Assembly: GCA_023253235.1 (NCBI GenBank)
Contig: JALRHE010000252.1
Coordinates: forward strand, 1 to 15,009
DNA length: 15,009 bases
Direction of reading: 5' to 3'
Origin: Steroidobacteraceae bacterium
GTDB taxonomy: Bacteria > Pseudomonadota > Gammaproteobacteria > Steroidobacterales > Steroidobacteraceae
The position numbers and the translations under genes were made by a program. Of this stretch, positions 1-7,361 are shown one piece after another; the stretch's first letter is position 1, and every line of letters starts with the position of its first letter. The notes beneath the pieces were generated by a model. The model did no database searches. It was not told the origin of the DNA and saw only the letters and a program-made list of their open reading frames with translations.

Positions 1-717
1 TCGCACCTACTCGAATTGCGTGATCGTCTGCTGCGCGCGTTCATCGCCGTGCTCGTGGCATTCATTCCGTTGGCGTTCTTCGCCAACGAAGTATTCACTT
101 TCGTAGCCACGCCGCTGATCGCCCAGCTTCCCAAAGATTCCTCGTTGATCGCCACCAGCGTCATTTCGCCGTTCATGACGCCGTTCAAGCTGGCTTTCTT
201 CGTCGGGCTCTTCGTCGCGATGCCGTATGTGCTCTATCAAGTCTGGGCTTTTATCGCGCCAGGTCTGTACAAACACGAGAAGCGCTTCGCGTTCCCGCTG
301 CTCGTCTCATCGATCGTGCTCTTTTATTGCGGCATCGCTTTCGCCTATTTCGTGGTATTCCCGGTGATGTTCGAATTCTTTGCGAACACCACACCAGCGG
401 GCGTACGCATGATGACGGATATCACGAGTTACATGGACTTCGTACTAACGATGTTCCTGTGTTTCGGCCTTGCCTTCGAAGTGCCTGTCGTGGTCGTACT
501 GCTGGTGCTCACCGGCCTCGTGAAAGTCGAGAAGCTCGCGGAAATACGCGGCTATGTCTTGATCGGCATTTTCGTGATCGCGGCAATATTGACGCCGCCG
601 GATGCCATCTCACAAACCATCATGGCCGTCCCGATGTATCTCCTCTATGAGGGTGGCATCGTGATGGCGCGTCTGATGAATCGCATGCGCAGAACAGACT
701 CGGGGGAGACTGCATGA
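1..717 (+). CDS. tatC: Sec-independent protein translocase TatC (5' end outside window)
   Basis: TatC is the six-span inner-membrane receptor of the Tat pathway. It binds twin-arginine signal peptides together with TatB and recruits TatA to export folded proteins. The reading frame is open from base 1 and starts inside the conserved HLxELRxRL segment, so only about a dozen N-terminal residues are lost. The visible 238 residues include the conserved Glu of that segment (residue 5), an SPFMTPFKLAFF stretch, YQVWAFIAPGLYKHEKR with the second conserved Glu, AFAYFVVFP, the membrane Glu of FEVPV, and the LTPPDAISQ loop. The match to E. coli TatC is strong along the whole length. tatA and tatB are expected just upstream. 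The stop overlaps the next start by 4 bases, so the peptide transporter gene is probably co-transcribed with the tat operon. An in-frame TTG at base 16 is not the start. Confidence 0.97.
   Translation, partial: SHLLELRDRLLRAFIAVLVAFIPLAFFANEVFTFVATPLIAQLPKDSSLIATSVISPFMTPFKLAFFVGLFVAMPYVLYQVWAFIAPGLYKHEKRFAFPLLVSSIVLFYCGIAFAYFVVFPVMFEFFANTTPAGVRMMTDITSYMDFVLTMFLCFGLAFEVPVVVVLLVLTGLVKVEKLAEIRGYVLIGIFVIAAILTPPDAISQTIMAVPMYLLYEGGIVMARLMNRMRRTDSGETA
702..708 (+). promoter_or_regulatory. Ribosome binding site for the POT transporter
   Basis: GGGGGAG lies within the last codons of tatC and ends 5 bases before the ATG at 714. It supports that start and reinitiation at the ATGA overlap. Confidence 0.6.
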
Positions 718-2219
718 ACAACTCTAACGAAAAAACCTTTCTCGGCCACCCACGGGGTCTTGCCACCCTGTTCATGACCGAATTCTTCGAACGCTTCACC
801 TATTACGGTATGCGCGCCCTCCTTGTGCTGTTCCTCGTGGCCGCAACGAGTGACGCCAACCCGGGTTTCGGCATGGATCGCGAAACAGCCGGTGCGATCT
901 ATGGTCTCTATACGGGTGCCGTCTTTCTGTTTTCGTTGCCAGGAGGCTGGATCGCAGATCGATTGATCGGTCAAAGACGCGCCGTGTACTGGGGTGGCAT
1001 CTTCATCGCGGCTGGCAACTTCTTGCTCGCCGTTCCGGCTGGCCCTGCGGTGTTCTACTTGGGACTCGCCACCATCGTGATCGGCGTGGGTTTGCTCAAG
1101 CCCAATATTTCGGCCATCGTCGGCGCGCTCTACGAAGGTCAATCGGGCGCACGGCGCGATGCCGGTTTCTCGATTTTCTACATGGGCATCAACTTGGGCG
1201 CACTACTCGCGCCATTCATCGCAGGCACCATCGGTGAGTCTTGGAACTGGCGTGCCGGTTTCTTCTGCGCAGGTGCAGCGATGCTGATTGGCGTTCTGCA
1301 ATACCGCATGACCGAGCACTATCTCGGCGACGCAGGCTTGCCACCGCAAGGTGTGAGCGATACCGAGCGCAAGCGCGGCTGGACGTGGCTCGGAGTGGGT
1401 GGCGCTCTCGTCGGTGTGCTCTCGGCGCTGCTCTACACGGGCGTCATTCCGGTCACCATCACGGGTCTCGCGCAGGCATTTGCGACCGGCATGGTCGCTC
1501 TAGGCTTCCTGTTCTTTGCTTGGGTGCTGCTGCTCGGCGGCCTCGATAGCGACGAAAAGAAGCGTGTGTTGATGATCGCTGTGTTCTTTTTGTGCGCCGC
1601 GCTCTTTTGGGCCGGCTTCGAACAAGCGGCGACGACCTTCAATCTCTTCGCGCAGGACTACACCGACCGATCCTGGCTCGGCCACCTGTTCGCTGATGGC
1701 GAACATCCGGCGGCCTGGTACCAATCCGCCAATCCGATTTTCGTGGTGATTTTCGCGCCGTTCTTCGCATGGTTGTGGGTCGCGCTCGGCAAGCGCAATC
1801 TCGATCCGTCTTCGCCGGCGAAGTTCGGTCTTGCCTTGCTGCTGCTCGGCTTCGGTTTTCTCGTGATGATGTGGGCGGCGCAGCTCGTCGTGTCGTCGGG
1901 CGGTCAAGTCGCACCGACCTGGTTGCTGCTGACGTACATGCTGCACACCTTCGGTGAGTTGTGTCTCTCACCGGTCGGTCTGTCGAACGTCACCAAACTC
2001 TCGCCCAAGCGCTATCAAGGTCAAATGATGGGCACTTGGTTCCTAGGCGCTGCGGTCGGTAATGCGCTCGCAGGGCTCATCGGCGGTCACGTCGGTAGCG
2101 GTGACGCCGCCGCCATGCCGTCACAGTTCCTGCAAATGTGCTTCATCGCGGGCGGCGCCGGCTTGCTGCTGATCGTCACCTCGCCCTGGCTCAAGAAACT
2201 CACGGGCGAAACGAAGTGA
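714..2219 (+). CDS. POT/PTR2-family proton-coupled di-/tripeptide transporter
   Basis: This 501-residue inner-membrane protein belongs to the proton-dependent oligopeptide transporter (POT) branch of the major facilitator superfamily, which imports di- and tripeptides. The proton-coupling motif ExxERFxYYG is intact (E23, E26, R27, Y30, Y31). It is followed by a PTR2-type GGWIADRLIGQRRA loop, a conserved Lys in LLKPNISAIVG, the PTR2 signature FYMGINLGALLAP, and the FWAGFEQ motif of the second half. Length and about 14 predicted membrane segments are normal for bacterial members with the extra helix pair. The ATG sits in an ATGA overlap with the tatC stop and has a good ribosome binding site. 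It is followed by an OPT transporter, so peptide or amino-acid scavenging is the likely theme. Exact substrate preference cannot be read from sequence. Confidence 0.93.
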   Translation: MNNSNEKTFLGHPRGLATLFMTEFFERFTYYGMRALLVLFLVAATSDANPGFGMDRETAGAIYGLYTGAVFLFSLPGGWIADRLIGQRRAVYWGGIFIAAGNFLLAVPAGPAVFYLGLATIVIGVGLLKPNISAIVGALYEGQSGARRDAGFSIFYMGINLGALLAPFIAGTIGESWNWRAGFFCAGAAMLIGVLQYRMTEHYLGDAGLPPQGVSDTERKRGWTWLGVGGALVGVLSALLYTGVIPVTITGLAQAFATGMVALGFLFFAWVLLLGGLDSDEKKRVLMIAVFFLCAALFWAGFEQAATTFNLFAQDYTDRSWLGHLFADGEHPAAWYQSANPIFVVIFAPFFAWLWVALGKRNLDPSSPAKFGLALLLLGFGFLVMMWAAQLVVSSGGQVAPTWLLLTYMLHTFGELCLSPVGLSNVTKLSPKRYQGQMMGTWFLGAAVGNALAGLIGGHVGSGDAAAMPSQFLQMCFIAGGAGLLLIVTSPWLKKLTGETK

Positions 2220-4171
2220 GTACGCGCGCGGAGACGACGCTGCCGCCGCAGTTGACGCTGCGCGCGGTAGGGCTCGCGATCGTGCTCGCGATGATTCTCG
2301 CCGCGGCCAATACCTATCTGGGTTTGTTCGCCGGCATGACAATCGCGTCGGCGATTCCAGCCGCTGTCGTTTCCATGGCGGTGCTGCGACTCTTGGGCGG
2401 CGGCGGCATCCTCGAGAACAACATCGTACAAACCGGCGCTTCGGCCGGCTCCTCGATAGCCTCAGGCGTGATCTTCACCATTCCAGCGCTCGTCATCCTC
2501 GGCTTCTGGCAAGACTTTCGCTACAGCTGGGTGCTCGCAATTGCAGGTCTCGGCGGCTTGCTCGGCGTGTTGTTTTCGGTGCCGTTGCGCCGCGCACTCA
2601 TCGTCGATCAAAAATTGGCGTTCCCCGAAGGTCAGGCTGCAGCCGAAGTATTGAAAGCGGGTGAAAATCCGTCACAAGGTATCCGCATTCTGGGGGTCGG
2701 CGCACTCGGTGGCGCGTTCGCCAAACTCGCTGCGGGCAGCGGTTTGCGTCTGATCCCCGATACTGCGGCAAGCGCGGGTTTCGCGGGTAAGTACCTCGCG
2801 TTCTTTGGTACGAACCTCTCGCCTGCATTACTGAGCGTTGGCTATATCGTCGGTTTGAACGTCGGCATCGTGGTGCTCGCTGGTGCGATGCTGTCCTGGA
2901 ACATCGCCATTCCGTACTACGTCGCCAACGTGTTGCCCCACCAGGCAGAGCTCGCGCAAGCGGCGGCCGGTCTCGACCCCGAAGATCTCGCCGGCTTCAT
3001 CTGGTCGAAACAAATTCGCTATCTCGGTGTCGGTGCGATGTTGGTTGGCGGTATCTGGGCGCTCGTATCGTTGCGCCACTCCTTGTTGTCGGGTGTGCGT
3101 AGCGGTCTTGCCGCAGCGCGTGCCAGCGCCGCAGGACAAACGATCGCGCACACCGAGCAAGATCTGCCGATGAAGTCCGTGTTGCTCGGCATCTTGTTAT
3201 TCACATTGCCGCTCTGGGCGCTCTACCAAGCAATCGTCGGGTCACTCGCCGTCAGTCTGCCGATGACGATCATCATGATCATCACGGGCTTCTTGTTCTG
3301 TTCGGTTTCAGCTTACATGGCGGGCCTCGTCGGCTCGTCAAACAATCCGGTCTCGGGTATCACCATCGCGACGATTCTCTTTTCTGCGGTCGTGCTGTTG
3401 GTGTTGATGGGTAAAGACAGCGAAGCGGGCCCTGTTGCCGCCATCATGATTGGTGCCGTCGTCTGCTGCGCCGCCTGTATCGCTGGCGATAATCTGCAAG
3501 ATCTCAAGTGCGGCTACATCGTGGGTGCGACACCCTGGCGTCAACAAGTGATGCTGGGCATCGGTGCCGCAAGCAGTGCGCTCGTCATGGCACCGGTACT
3601 GAATTTGCTCGCGCAGGCTTACGGCATCGGTGTGCCGAGTGAGGCTCATCCGAATCCGCTGCTCGCACCGCAAGCGACGTTGATGGCTTCGGTATCGAAA
3701 GGTCTCTTCGGTGGGCAGTTGCCTTGGGACATGATCGCCGTCGGCGCCGTCATCGGCGTCGGAATCATCGTGCTCGATGAGATTTTGAAAGCGCGCGGTT
3801 CGTCGTTCCGCACCCCGGTGCTAGCGGTCGCGGTCGGCATCTATCTTCCGCTCGAATTGATGACGCCGATTTTCCTCGGTGGTTTGCTCGCCTGGGTAGC
3901 CGAACGACGCCTGCGTCGCCAAGGTCTCGAGGCGGCCGAGATAGAGCGTCGCCATCGCAAAGGTCTGTTGTTCGCAGCCGGCATGATCACCGGTGAGGCT
4001 CTGATGGGTATTGCCATTGCGGTGCCGATCGTCACCTCCGGTTCTGCGGACGTGCTCGCGTTGCCATCGCTGTGGCATTTCGGTGAGTGGCTCGGTCTCG
4101 TGGTTCTCGCGGTGCTGGCAGGCCTGCTCTTCAAGACGGCTATGACAGCGGATCCGTCGCCGAAATCGTGA
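2216..4171 (+). CDS. OPT-family oligopeptide transporter
   Basis: This 651-residue multi-spanning inner-membrane protein belongs to the oligopeptide transporter (OPT) family, whose bacterial members are thought to import short peptides or metal-peptide/siderophore-like substrates. Recognisable family segments are AANTYLGLFAGMTIASAIPA near the N-terminus, NNIVQTGASAGSSIASGVIF (residues 68-87), FPEGQAAAEVL, SSNNPVSGITIATI, and GDNLQDLKCGYIVGATPWRQQ. I place the start at GTG 2216, which overlaps the POT stop as GTGA and puts the family's N-terminal segment at the expected distance. An in-frame ATG at 2138 would add 26 residues encoded inside the POT gene and looks spurious. The ribosome binding site is weak, so translation probably depends on coupling to the upstream gene. 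Substrate is unknown; the neighbouring POT gene makes peptides the simplest guess. Confidence 0.92.
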   Translation: MSTRAETTLPPQLTLRAVGLAIVLAMILAAANTYLGLFAGMTIASAIPAAVVSMAVLRLLGGGGILENNIVQTGASAGSSIASGVIFTIPALVILGFWQDFRYSWVLAIAGLGGLLGVLFSVPLRRALIVDQKLAFPEGQAAAEVLKAGENPSQGIRILGVGALGGAFAKLAAGSGLRLIPDTAASAGFAGKYLAFFGTNLSPALLSVGYIVGLNVGIVVLAGAMLSWNIAIPYYVANVLPHQAELAQAAAGLDPEDLAGFIWSKQIRYLGVGAMLVGGIWALVSLRHSLLSGVRSGLAAARASAAGQTIAHTEQDLPMKSVLLGILLFTLPLWALYQAIVGSLAVSLPMTIIMIITGFLFCSVSAYMAGLVGSSNNPVSGITIATILFSAVVLLVLMGKDSEAGPVAAIMIGAVVCCAACIAGDNLQDLKCGYIVGATPWRQQVMLGIGAASSALVMAPVLNLLAQAYGIGVPSEAHPNPLLAPQATLMASVSKGLFGGQLPWDMIAVGAVIGVGIIVLDEILKARGSSFRTPVLAVAVGIYLPLELMTPIFLGGLLAWVAERRLRRQGLEAAEIERRHRKGLLFAAGMITGEALMGIAIAVPIVTSGSADVLALPSLWHFGEWLGLVVLAVLAGLLFKTAMTADPSPKS

Positions 4172-5118
4172 CCGGCTCGCGTCGCGCGACGATCGTCACC
4201 TGTTTCGCGATCGTCTATCTGGTCTGGGGTTCCACCTACCTCGTCACCAAAATCGGTGTCACGACGCTGCCACCGTTTCTGTTCGGCGCAGTGCGCTTCA
4301 TCGTCAGCGGCATCCTGCTTGGGTGGGTGGCGGTCTGGTTCCAACGCCGACGCGGACTCTCGATGACGCGGCTTACACCCGTGGAGTGGCGTACGGTGTT
4401 GATCGCTGGTTTGTTGTCGGTGGCAGTGTCGAACGGCGGTGCCATCTGGGGACTGCAGTACGTGCCCTCCAATCAAGCGGCACTCCTGAACGTATCGTCC
4501 GCATTCTGGATCCCGCTAATCGGCTTGTTCGGCGCACGCGCCCACGCCATTCCCCCGCGCGTCGCCATCGGACTCGCCGTGGGCTTCGGCGGCACGGTGC
4601 TCGTCGCGTGGCCCGGCCCCGATCCTTTGCCCGGTAGTACCGGACCGTACGGTTACTGGCCCACGGTCGCCATCGTCATCGGCTGTATCGGCTGGTCCGC
4701 AGGAACGATCTACCTGCGCAATGCCGTAACCTCTCTGGACTTGATGAGCTTCACGGCACTGCAGATGTTTTGCGGTGGCTTGATGCTGTTGGTTCCCGCC
4801 ATCCTGCATGGCGATCTGACGAGATGGAACTGGAACGCGGGCGGTCTCGCTGCGCTTGCTTACATGACTATCGTCAGTTCGTGTGTCGCCTACACGGCTT
4901 ACGCGTGGCTATCGGTGAACGTGTCACCTGCACAAGTCGGCACCTTCGGCTTCGTCAATCCGGTGGTGGCAACGCTGCTCGGTTGGTGGGTGCTCGATGA
5001 AATACTGACGGGATCGCAAATCATCGGAACCATCGTGCTGTTGCTTGGCATGGTTCTCATGAACTGGCCACGGAAGCAGGGCAGCGTGACACCAGTGGTT
5101 CGATCCGGGGACCCCTAA
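4168..5118 (+). CDS. EamA/DMT-superfamily transporter (RhaT/YdcZ-like exporter family)
   Basis: This 316-residue inner-membrane protein has two EamA repeats (about residues 8-145 and 160-295) and some ten membrane segments, typical of the drug/metabolite transporter superfamily. Many members export amino acids or metabolites. The start YLVWGSTYLVTK and the mid-protein VPSNQAALLN followed by a membrane helix are characteristic, as is the final segment ending in a short basic tail. The chosen start is GTG 4168, overlapping the OPT stop as GTGA. An in-frame ATG at 4087 lies deep in the OPT gene and is rejected. As last gene of the plus-strand cluster it could export amino acids released from imported peptides, but that is inference. 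Its last 62 bases overlap the 3' end of the convergent gene at 5057-5869. Confidence 0.9.
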   Translation: MTGSRRATIVTCFAIVYLVWGSTYLVTKIGVTTLPPFLFGAVRFIVSGILLGWVAVWFQRRRGLSMTRLTPVEWRTVLIAGLLSVAVSNGGAIWGLQYVPSNQAALLNVSSAFWIPLIGLFGARAHAIPPRVAIGLAVGFGGTVLVAWPGPDPLPGSTGPYGYWPTVAIVIGCIGWSAGTIYLRNAVTSLDLMSFTALQMFCGGLMLLVPAILHGDLTRWNWNAGGLAALAYMTIVSSCVAYTAYAWLSVNVSPAQVGTFGFVNPVVATLLGWWVLDEILTGSQIIGTIVLLLGMVLMNWPRKQGSVTPVVRSGDP

Positions 5119-5869
5119 GATCGAGTTGCGGCAACAATCGTCGTTCGTTCGATGGAAAATCGATCACGGCTTCGAGTAACTGCCCATCGGCGTTGCGAAT
5201 GTTGGTCAGTCCCTCATAGCGCATCAACACCTGATCGGCTTGTCGATACGAGACTTCGATATACGGCGTGAACCACGCCAGCACGCCCGACAAATTCAGA
5301 CGAATCACGCTCGCCGTGCTGCCCTCGATCGTCACTTCACGATGTTTGCGAACCTTGAAGTTGAACGTATCGAGCTGTGATGGCACAAGAAACGGAAAAC
5401 TCACGGTTTTGCCAGCCTCGAGCGCGTTCCAGTTCAGACGTACGAAGTCATCGAAGCCGGCATCGATGACGAGATTCGGTCGCAAGGCCAAGGTCGCTTC
5501 ACGACGCGGAGAAGTCGCATTCAACTGCGAATAGGCTCGCAAGCCCTGTGCTGTCCGACGCACGCCCTCGGCATAACCGGAGCGCGCATCGATCATGTTG
5601 AAATCCGGCGTGTGGCGCTGGCTTTGATAACTCAACTCCTTGCGGGCAAAGGCCGGGCCGCCGAAACCGCAGCGATACAGCACGATACGATTCTCCGCGT
5701 TCGTACCCGCTTCACGCACGAAGTGCGACTCGATGTAGAGCAGACGGCCGGATTCTTTGGTGCGGGCGTAGCCCGTTTTGACGAGCTCGCGCGACGCCTG
5801 AGCCGGCAACGCCGCCACCAGCATCGCCAAACAACAGATGCAGAGTGTCAAAGGGAAAAGTTTGTTCAT
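5057..5869 (-). CDS. Secreted/periplasmic protein of unknown function
   Basis: I do not recognise this 270-residue protein. It starts with a clear signal peptide: basic MNK, a hydrophobic core with three Cys residues (LCICC), and a likely cleavage site after PAQA (about residue 26). The mature part has no membrane segment and looks beta-rich and soluble. It contains only two Cys, in YRCGFGG near residue 67 and in VSRCP near the C-terminus, which could form a disulfide after export. The context RLLYIESHF and the later PSNERRLLPQLDL give no known catalytic motif. The Cys cluster is inside the hydrophobic core and does not form a convincing lipobox. Its ATG overlaps the stop of the upstream holin-like gene (ATGA), so the two are probably translated from one mRNA. 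Its 3' end overlaps the EamA gene antisense by 62 bases. Confidence 0.8.
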   Translation of the reverse strand: MNKLFPLTLCICCLAMLVAALPAQASRELVKTGYARTKESGRLLYIESHFVREAGTNAENRIVLYRCGFGGPAFARKELSYQSQRHTPDFNMIDARSGYAEGVRRTAQGLRAYSQLNATSPRREATLALRPNLVIDAGFDDFVRLNWNALEAGKTVSFPFLVPSQLDTFNFKVRKHREVTIEGSTASVIRLNLSGVLAWFTPYIEVSYRQADQVLMRYEGLTNIRNADGQLLEAVIDFPSNERRLLPQLDLRGPRIEPLVSRCPASVASS

Positions 5870-6234
5870 AGCCGATTCAATCGCTCAAGACCGCGCGGGC
5901 CGATGAACCAGGAGCCGACCCAGCTCGTGAGGCCGACGACGATGGCAGCCCAAAGTGCTGGCCAGAATCCCAGCAAATCGAATCCCGGGACGAGATAGGC
6001 GACCAAGGCGAGCATGCCGGCATTCACCACCAGCAGAAACAAGCCGAGGGTTACCACACTGATGGGCAAAGTCAGAACGATGGCGATGGGCCGCACAAAT
6101 GCGTTGACGACACCGAGCAGCAAAGCTGCCAGCAACAACGTCGCCGCATCGTCTATGACGACGCCATCCACCCATTCGGTGGCTAACCAAAGCCCGAAGG
6201 CGGCAATCACGGCGCGCAATACAAAACCGGTCAT
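5866..6234 (-). CDS. Holin-4-like small membrane protein (phage holin family 4_2, ex-DUF360)
   Basis: This 122-residue protein has four membrane segments, each of about 20 residues, and matches the YvlD-like 'phage holin family 4 superfamily' proteins that are common chromosomal membrane proteins. The diagnostic stretch is LGVVNAFVRPIAIVLTLPIS followed by a Leu/Val-rich segment and a short PGFDLLGFWPAL loop before the last helix. The true start is almost certainly ATG 6234, since GAGGAGG precedes it by 8 bases and the first helix then begins at once. A longer frame back to 6303 would add 23 polar residues without support. Despite the family name, nothing phage-like surrounds it. Function in most bacteria is not established. 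It is followed by the secreted unknown protein with a 4-base overlap. Confidence 0.85.
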   Translation of the reverse strand: MTGFVLRAVIAAFGLWLATEWVDGVVIDDAATLLLAALLLGVVNAFVRPIAIVLTLPISVVTLGLFLLVVNAGMLALVAYLVPGFDLLGFWPALWAAIVVGLTSWVGSWFIGPRGLERLNRL

Positions 6235-6242
6235 CGACTCAG

Positions 6243-6249
6243 CCTCCTC
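6243..6249 (-). promoter_or_regulatory. Strong ribosome binding site for the holin-like gene
   Basis: Read on the minus strand this is GAGGAGG, 8 bases before the ATG at 6234. It is the best Shine-Dalgarno sequence in the window and decides the start of the holin-like gene. Confidence 0.85.
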
Positions 6250-6283
6250 GGCAAGATTGTGCCACCGCGCTATCCTCTGTGTA

Positions 6284-6297
6284 CGGTCTTCCGACCG
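6284..6297 (+). repeat. Small inverted repeat upstream of the MAPEG gene
   Basis: CGGTC, loop TTCC, GACCG forms a 5-bp hairpin 11 bases before the AGGGGG ribosome binding site of the MAPEG gene. It could be a 5'-UTR hairpin or an operator half-site pair, but it is short enough to be chance. Confidence 0.3.
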
Positions 6298-6307
6298 CAG
6301 CATCGCC

Positions 6308-6313
6308 AGGGGG
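6308..6313 (+). promoter_or_regulatory. Ribosome binding site for the MAPEG gene
   Basis: AGGGGG lies 7 bases before ATG 6321 and selects this start over an in-frame ATG at 6279 that would add a non-hydrophobic 14-residue leader. Confidence 0.65.
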
Positions 6314-6320
6314 TTCCATC

Positions 6321-6719
6321 ATGTCGACCGATTACGCCGCCGTTCACTTGATCATGCTGCTCGCCTTGTTCGAGTACTTCGTCTTCACGATGGCTGTCGG
6401 GCGTGCTCGTCATCGATACGGGGTCAAGGCGCCGGCCACCACAGGCGACGAAAATTTCGAACGTGTTTATCGAGCGCAGATGAACACGCTCGAATCGCTG
6501 GCGTTGTTCATCCCCGCGCTGTGGAGTTTTGCGCTGTTCGTCGACCAGTCATGGGCGGTATTGCTCGGCGCAGTCTTCATCGTCGGCCGTGCGCTCTACT
6601 TCAAGGGTTACGTCGAAGCGGCCAACAAGCGCAGCCTCGGCTTCGGACTGTCGTTCTTTCCCACGCTCTTCTTGCTGTTCGGTGGTATCTACGGTGCCGC
6701 TCGCTCGCTACTCGGCTGA
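6321..6719 (+). CDS. MAPEG-family membrane protein
   Basis: This 132-residue inner-membrane protein has four membrane segments and is a bacterial member of the MAPEG family (membrane-associated proteins in eicosanoid and glutathione metabolism). The diagnostic loop is FERVYRAQMNTLESLALFIP between helices 1 and 2, and GRALYFKGYVEAANKRSLGF follows helix 3. Eukaryotic relatives use glutathione for conjugation or peroxide reduction; for bacterial members activity is rarely proven. The start is ATG 6321, preceded by AGGGGG. It is transcribed alone, divergent from the holin-like gene and convergent with dedA, whose stop lies inside its last codons (12-base overlap). Confidence 0.88.
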   Translation: MSTDYAAVHLIMLLALFEYFVFTMAVGRARHRYGVKAPATTGDENFERVYRAQMNTLESLALFIPALWSFALFVDQSWAVLLGAVFIVGRALYFKGYVEAANKRSLGFGLSFFPTLFLLFGGIYGAARSLLG

Positions 6720-7361
6720 GTCGCGACGACGACGCCAAACCAAGATCGCCACCGGAATCAGCGAGCCGCCGATGATGGTGAGCGTGACGAGGCCAAAGTT
6801 GTCCTTGACGATCGGAATGTTGCCGAACAGATAGCCGCCGCCCAAAAAAACGCTGACCCAGAGTAGCGCGCCGAGCACGTTGTACGTCTGGAACCGTGGG
6901 TAGTGCATACGCGCGACTCCCGATACGAAGGGCGCAAAGGTTCGCAAGATCGGCAAGAAGCGCGAAAGCATCACCGTCTTGCCGCCATGCTTGGCGAAAT
7001 AAGCTTCGGTCTGTCGCAGATACTCGACCTTCAGGAATCGATATCGCCCGCTGAACGCAGGCGGACCGATCCATTTGCCGATCGCGTAGTTGCAGGTATT
7101 GCCCAAAATCGCTGCGACGATCAGCAAAATCGCGACGACGCCGATGTCGAGCGTTCCGCTCGAATCGATGGCGACGAGGGTTCCGACGGCAAACAACAAC
7201 GAATCACCGGGCAGCCACGGTGTCACGACCAGACCGGTTTCAGCAAAGACGATGACGAACAGGATGGCGTAGATCCAAACGCCGTAAGCCTGCAACAACT
7301 CGACGAGGTGCTCGTCGAGATTCAGGATGAAGTTCAGGAAAAATTGCAGCAACTCTATCAT
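6708..7361 (-). CDS. DedA-family membrane protein (VTT/SNARE-associated domain)
   Basis: This 217-residue inner-membrane protein belongs to the DedA family; some members flip undecaprenyl phosphate or phospholipids, and E. coli members are needed for division, drug resistance and proton homeostasis. The functional residues known from E. coli YqjA all have counterparts with correct spacing: E41 in FAETGLVVTPWLPGDS, D53 in the same stretch, and R134 and R140 in SRFLPILRTFAPFVSG. The family end motif NVLGALLWVSVFLGGGYLFG is also present. The ATG at 7361 overlaps the stop of the upstream protease gene (ATGA) and has AAGGAA 5 bases upstream. Last gene of an envelope operon with envC and the S41 protease, it plausibly supports recycling of the peptidoglycan lipid carrier. 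Confidence 0.92.
   Translation of the reverse strand: MIELLQFFLNFILNLDEHLVELLQAYGVWIYAILFVIVFAETGLVVTPWLPGDSLLFAVGTLVAIDSSGTLDIGVVAILLIVAAILGNTCNYAIGKWIGPPAFSGRYRFLKVEYLRQTEAYFAKHGGKTVMLSRFLPILRTFAPFVSGVARMHYPRFQTYNVLGALLWVSVFLGGGYLFGNIPIVKDNFGLVTLTIIGGSLIPVAILVWRRRRDSAE

Larger units (their letters stand above)
6235..6320. promoter_or_regulatory. Divergent promoter region between the holin-like and MAPEG genes
   Basis: This 86-base gap is the largest non-coding stretch in the window and must hold promoters for both directions. A weak -10 candidate for the plus strand is TATCCT at 6271-6276; no good -35 is seen. For the minus strand nothing better than CACAAT near 6260 is visible. A 5-bp stem with a 4-base loop lies at 6284-6297. 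Confidence 0.5.

Noticed and set aside
645..1142. Minus-strand open frame of 165 codons opposite tatC/POT
   Set aside because: It is antisense to the conserved N-terminal PTR2 motifs, has no ribosome binding site or hydrophobic or domain signature, and is highly charged.
2138..4171. Upstream starts for OPT (2138) and EamA (4087)
   Set aside because: Both lie inside the preceding gene, add sequence unlike the families, and are less consistent than the GTG codons that overlap the preceding stops.
3841..4476. Minus-strand open frame of 211 codons opposite OPT and EamA
   Set aside because: It spans two well-supported membrane transporter genes in antisense. Its composition is Arg/His/Thr-rich and motif-free, so it is a shadow frame.
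5866..6303. Phage origin suggested by the holin-family name
   Set aside because: The family is mostly chromosomal. No endolysin, structural, integrase or other phage gene is nearby, and the neighbours are housekeeping genes.
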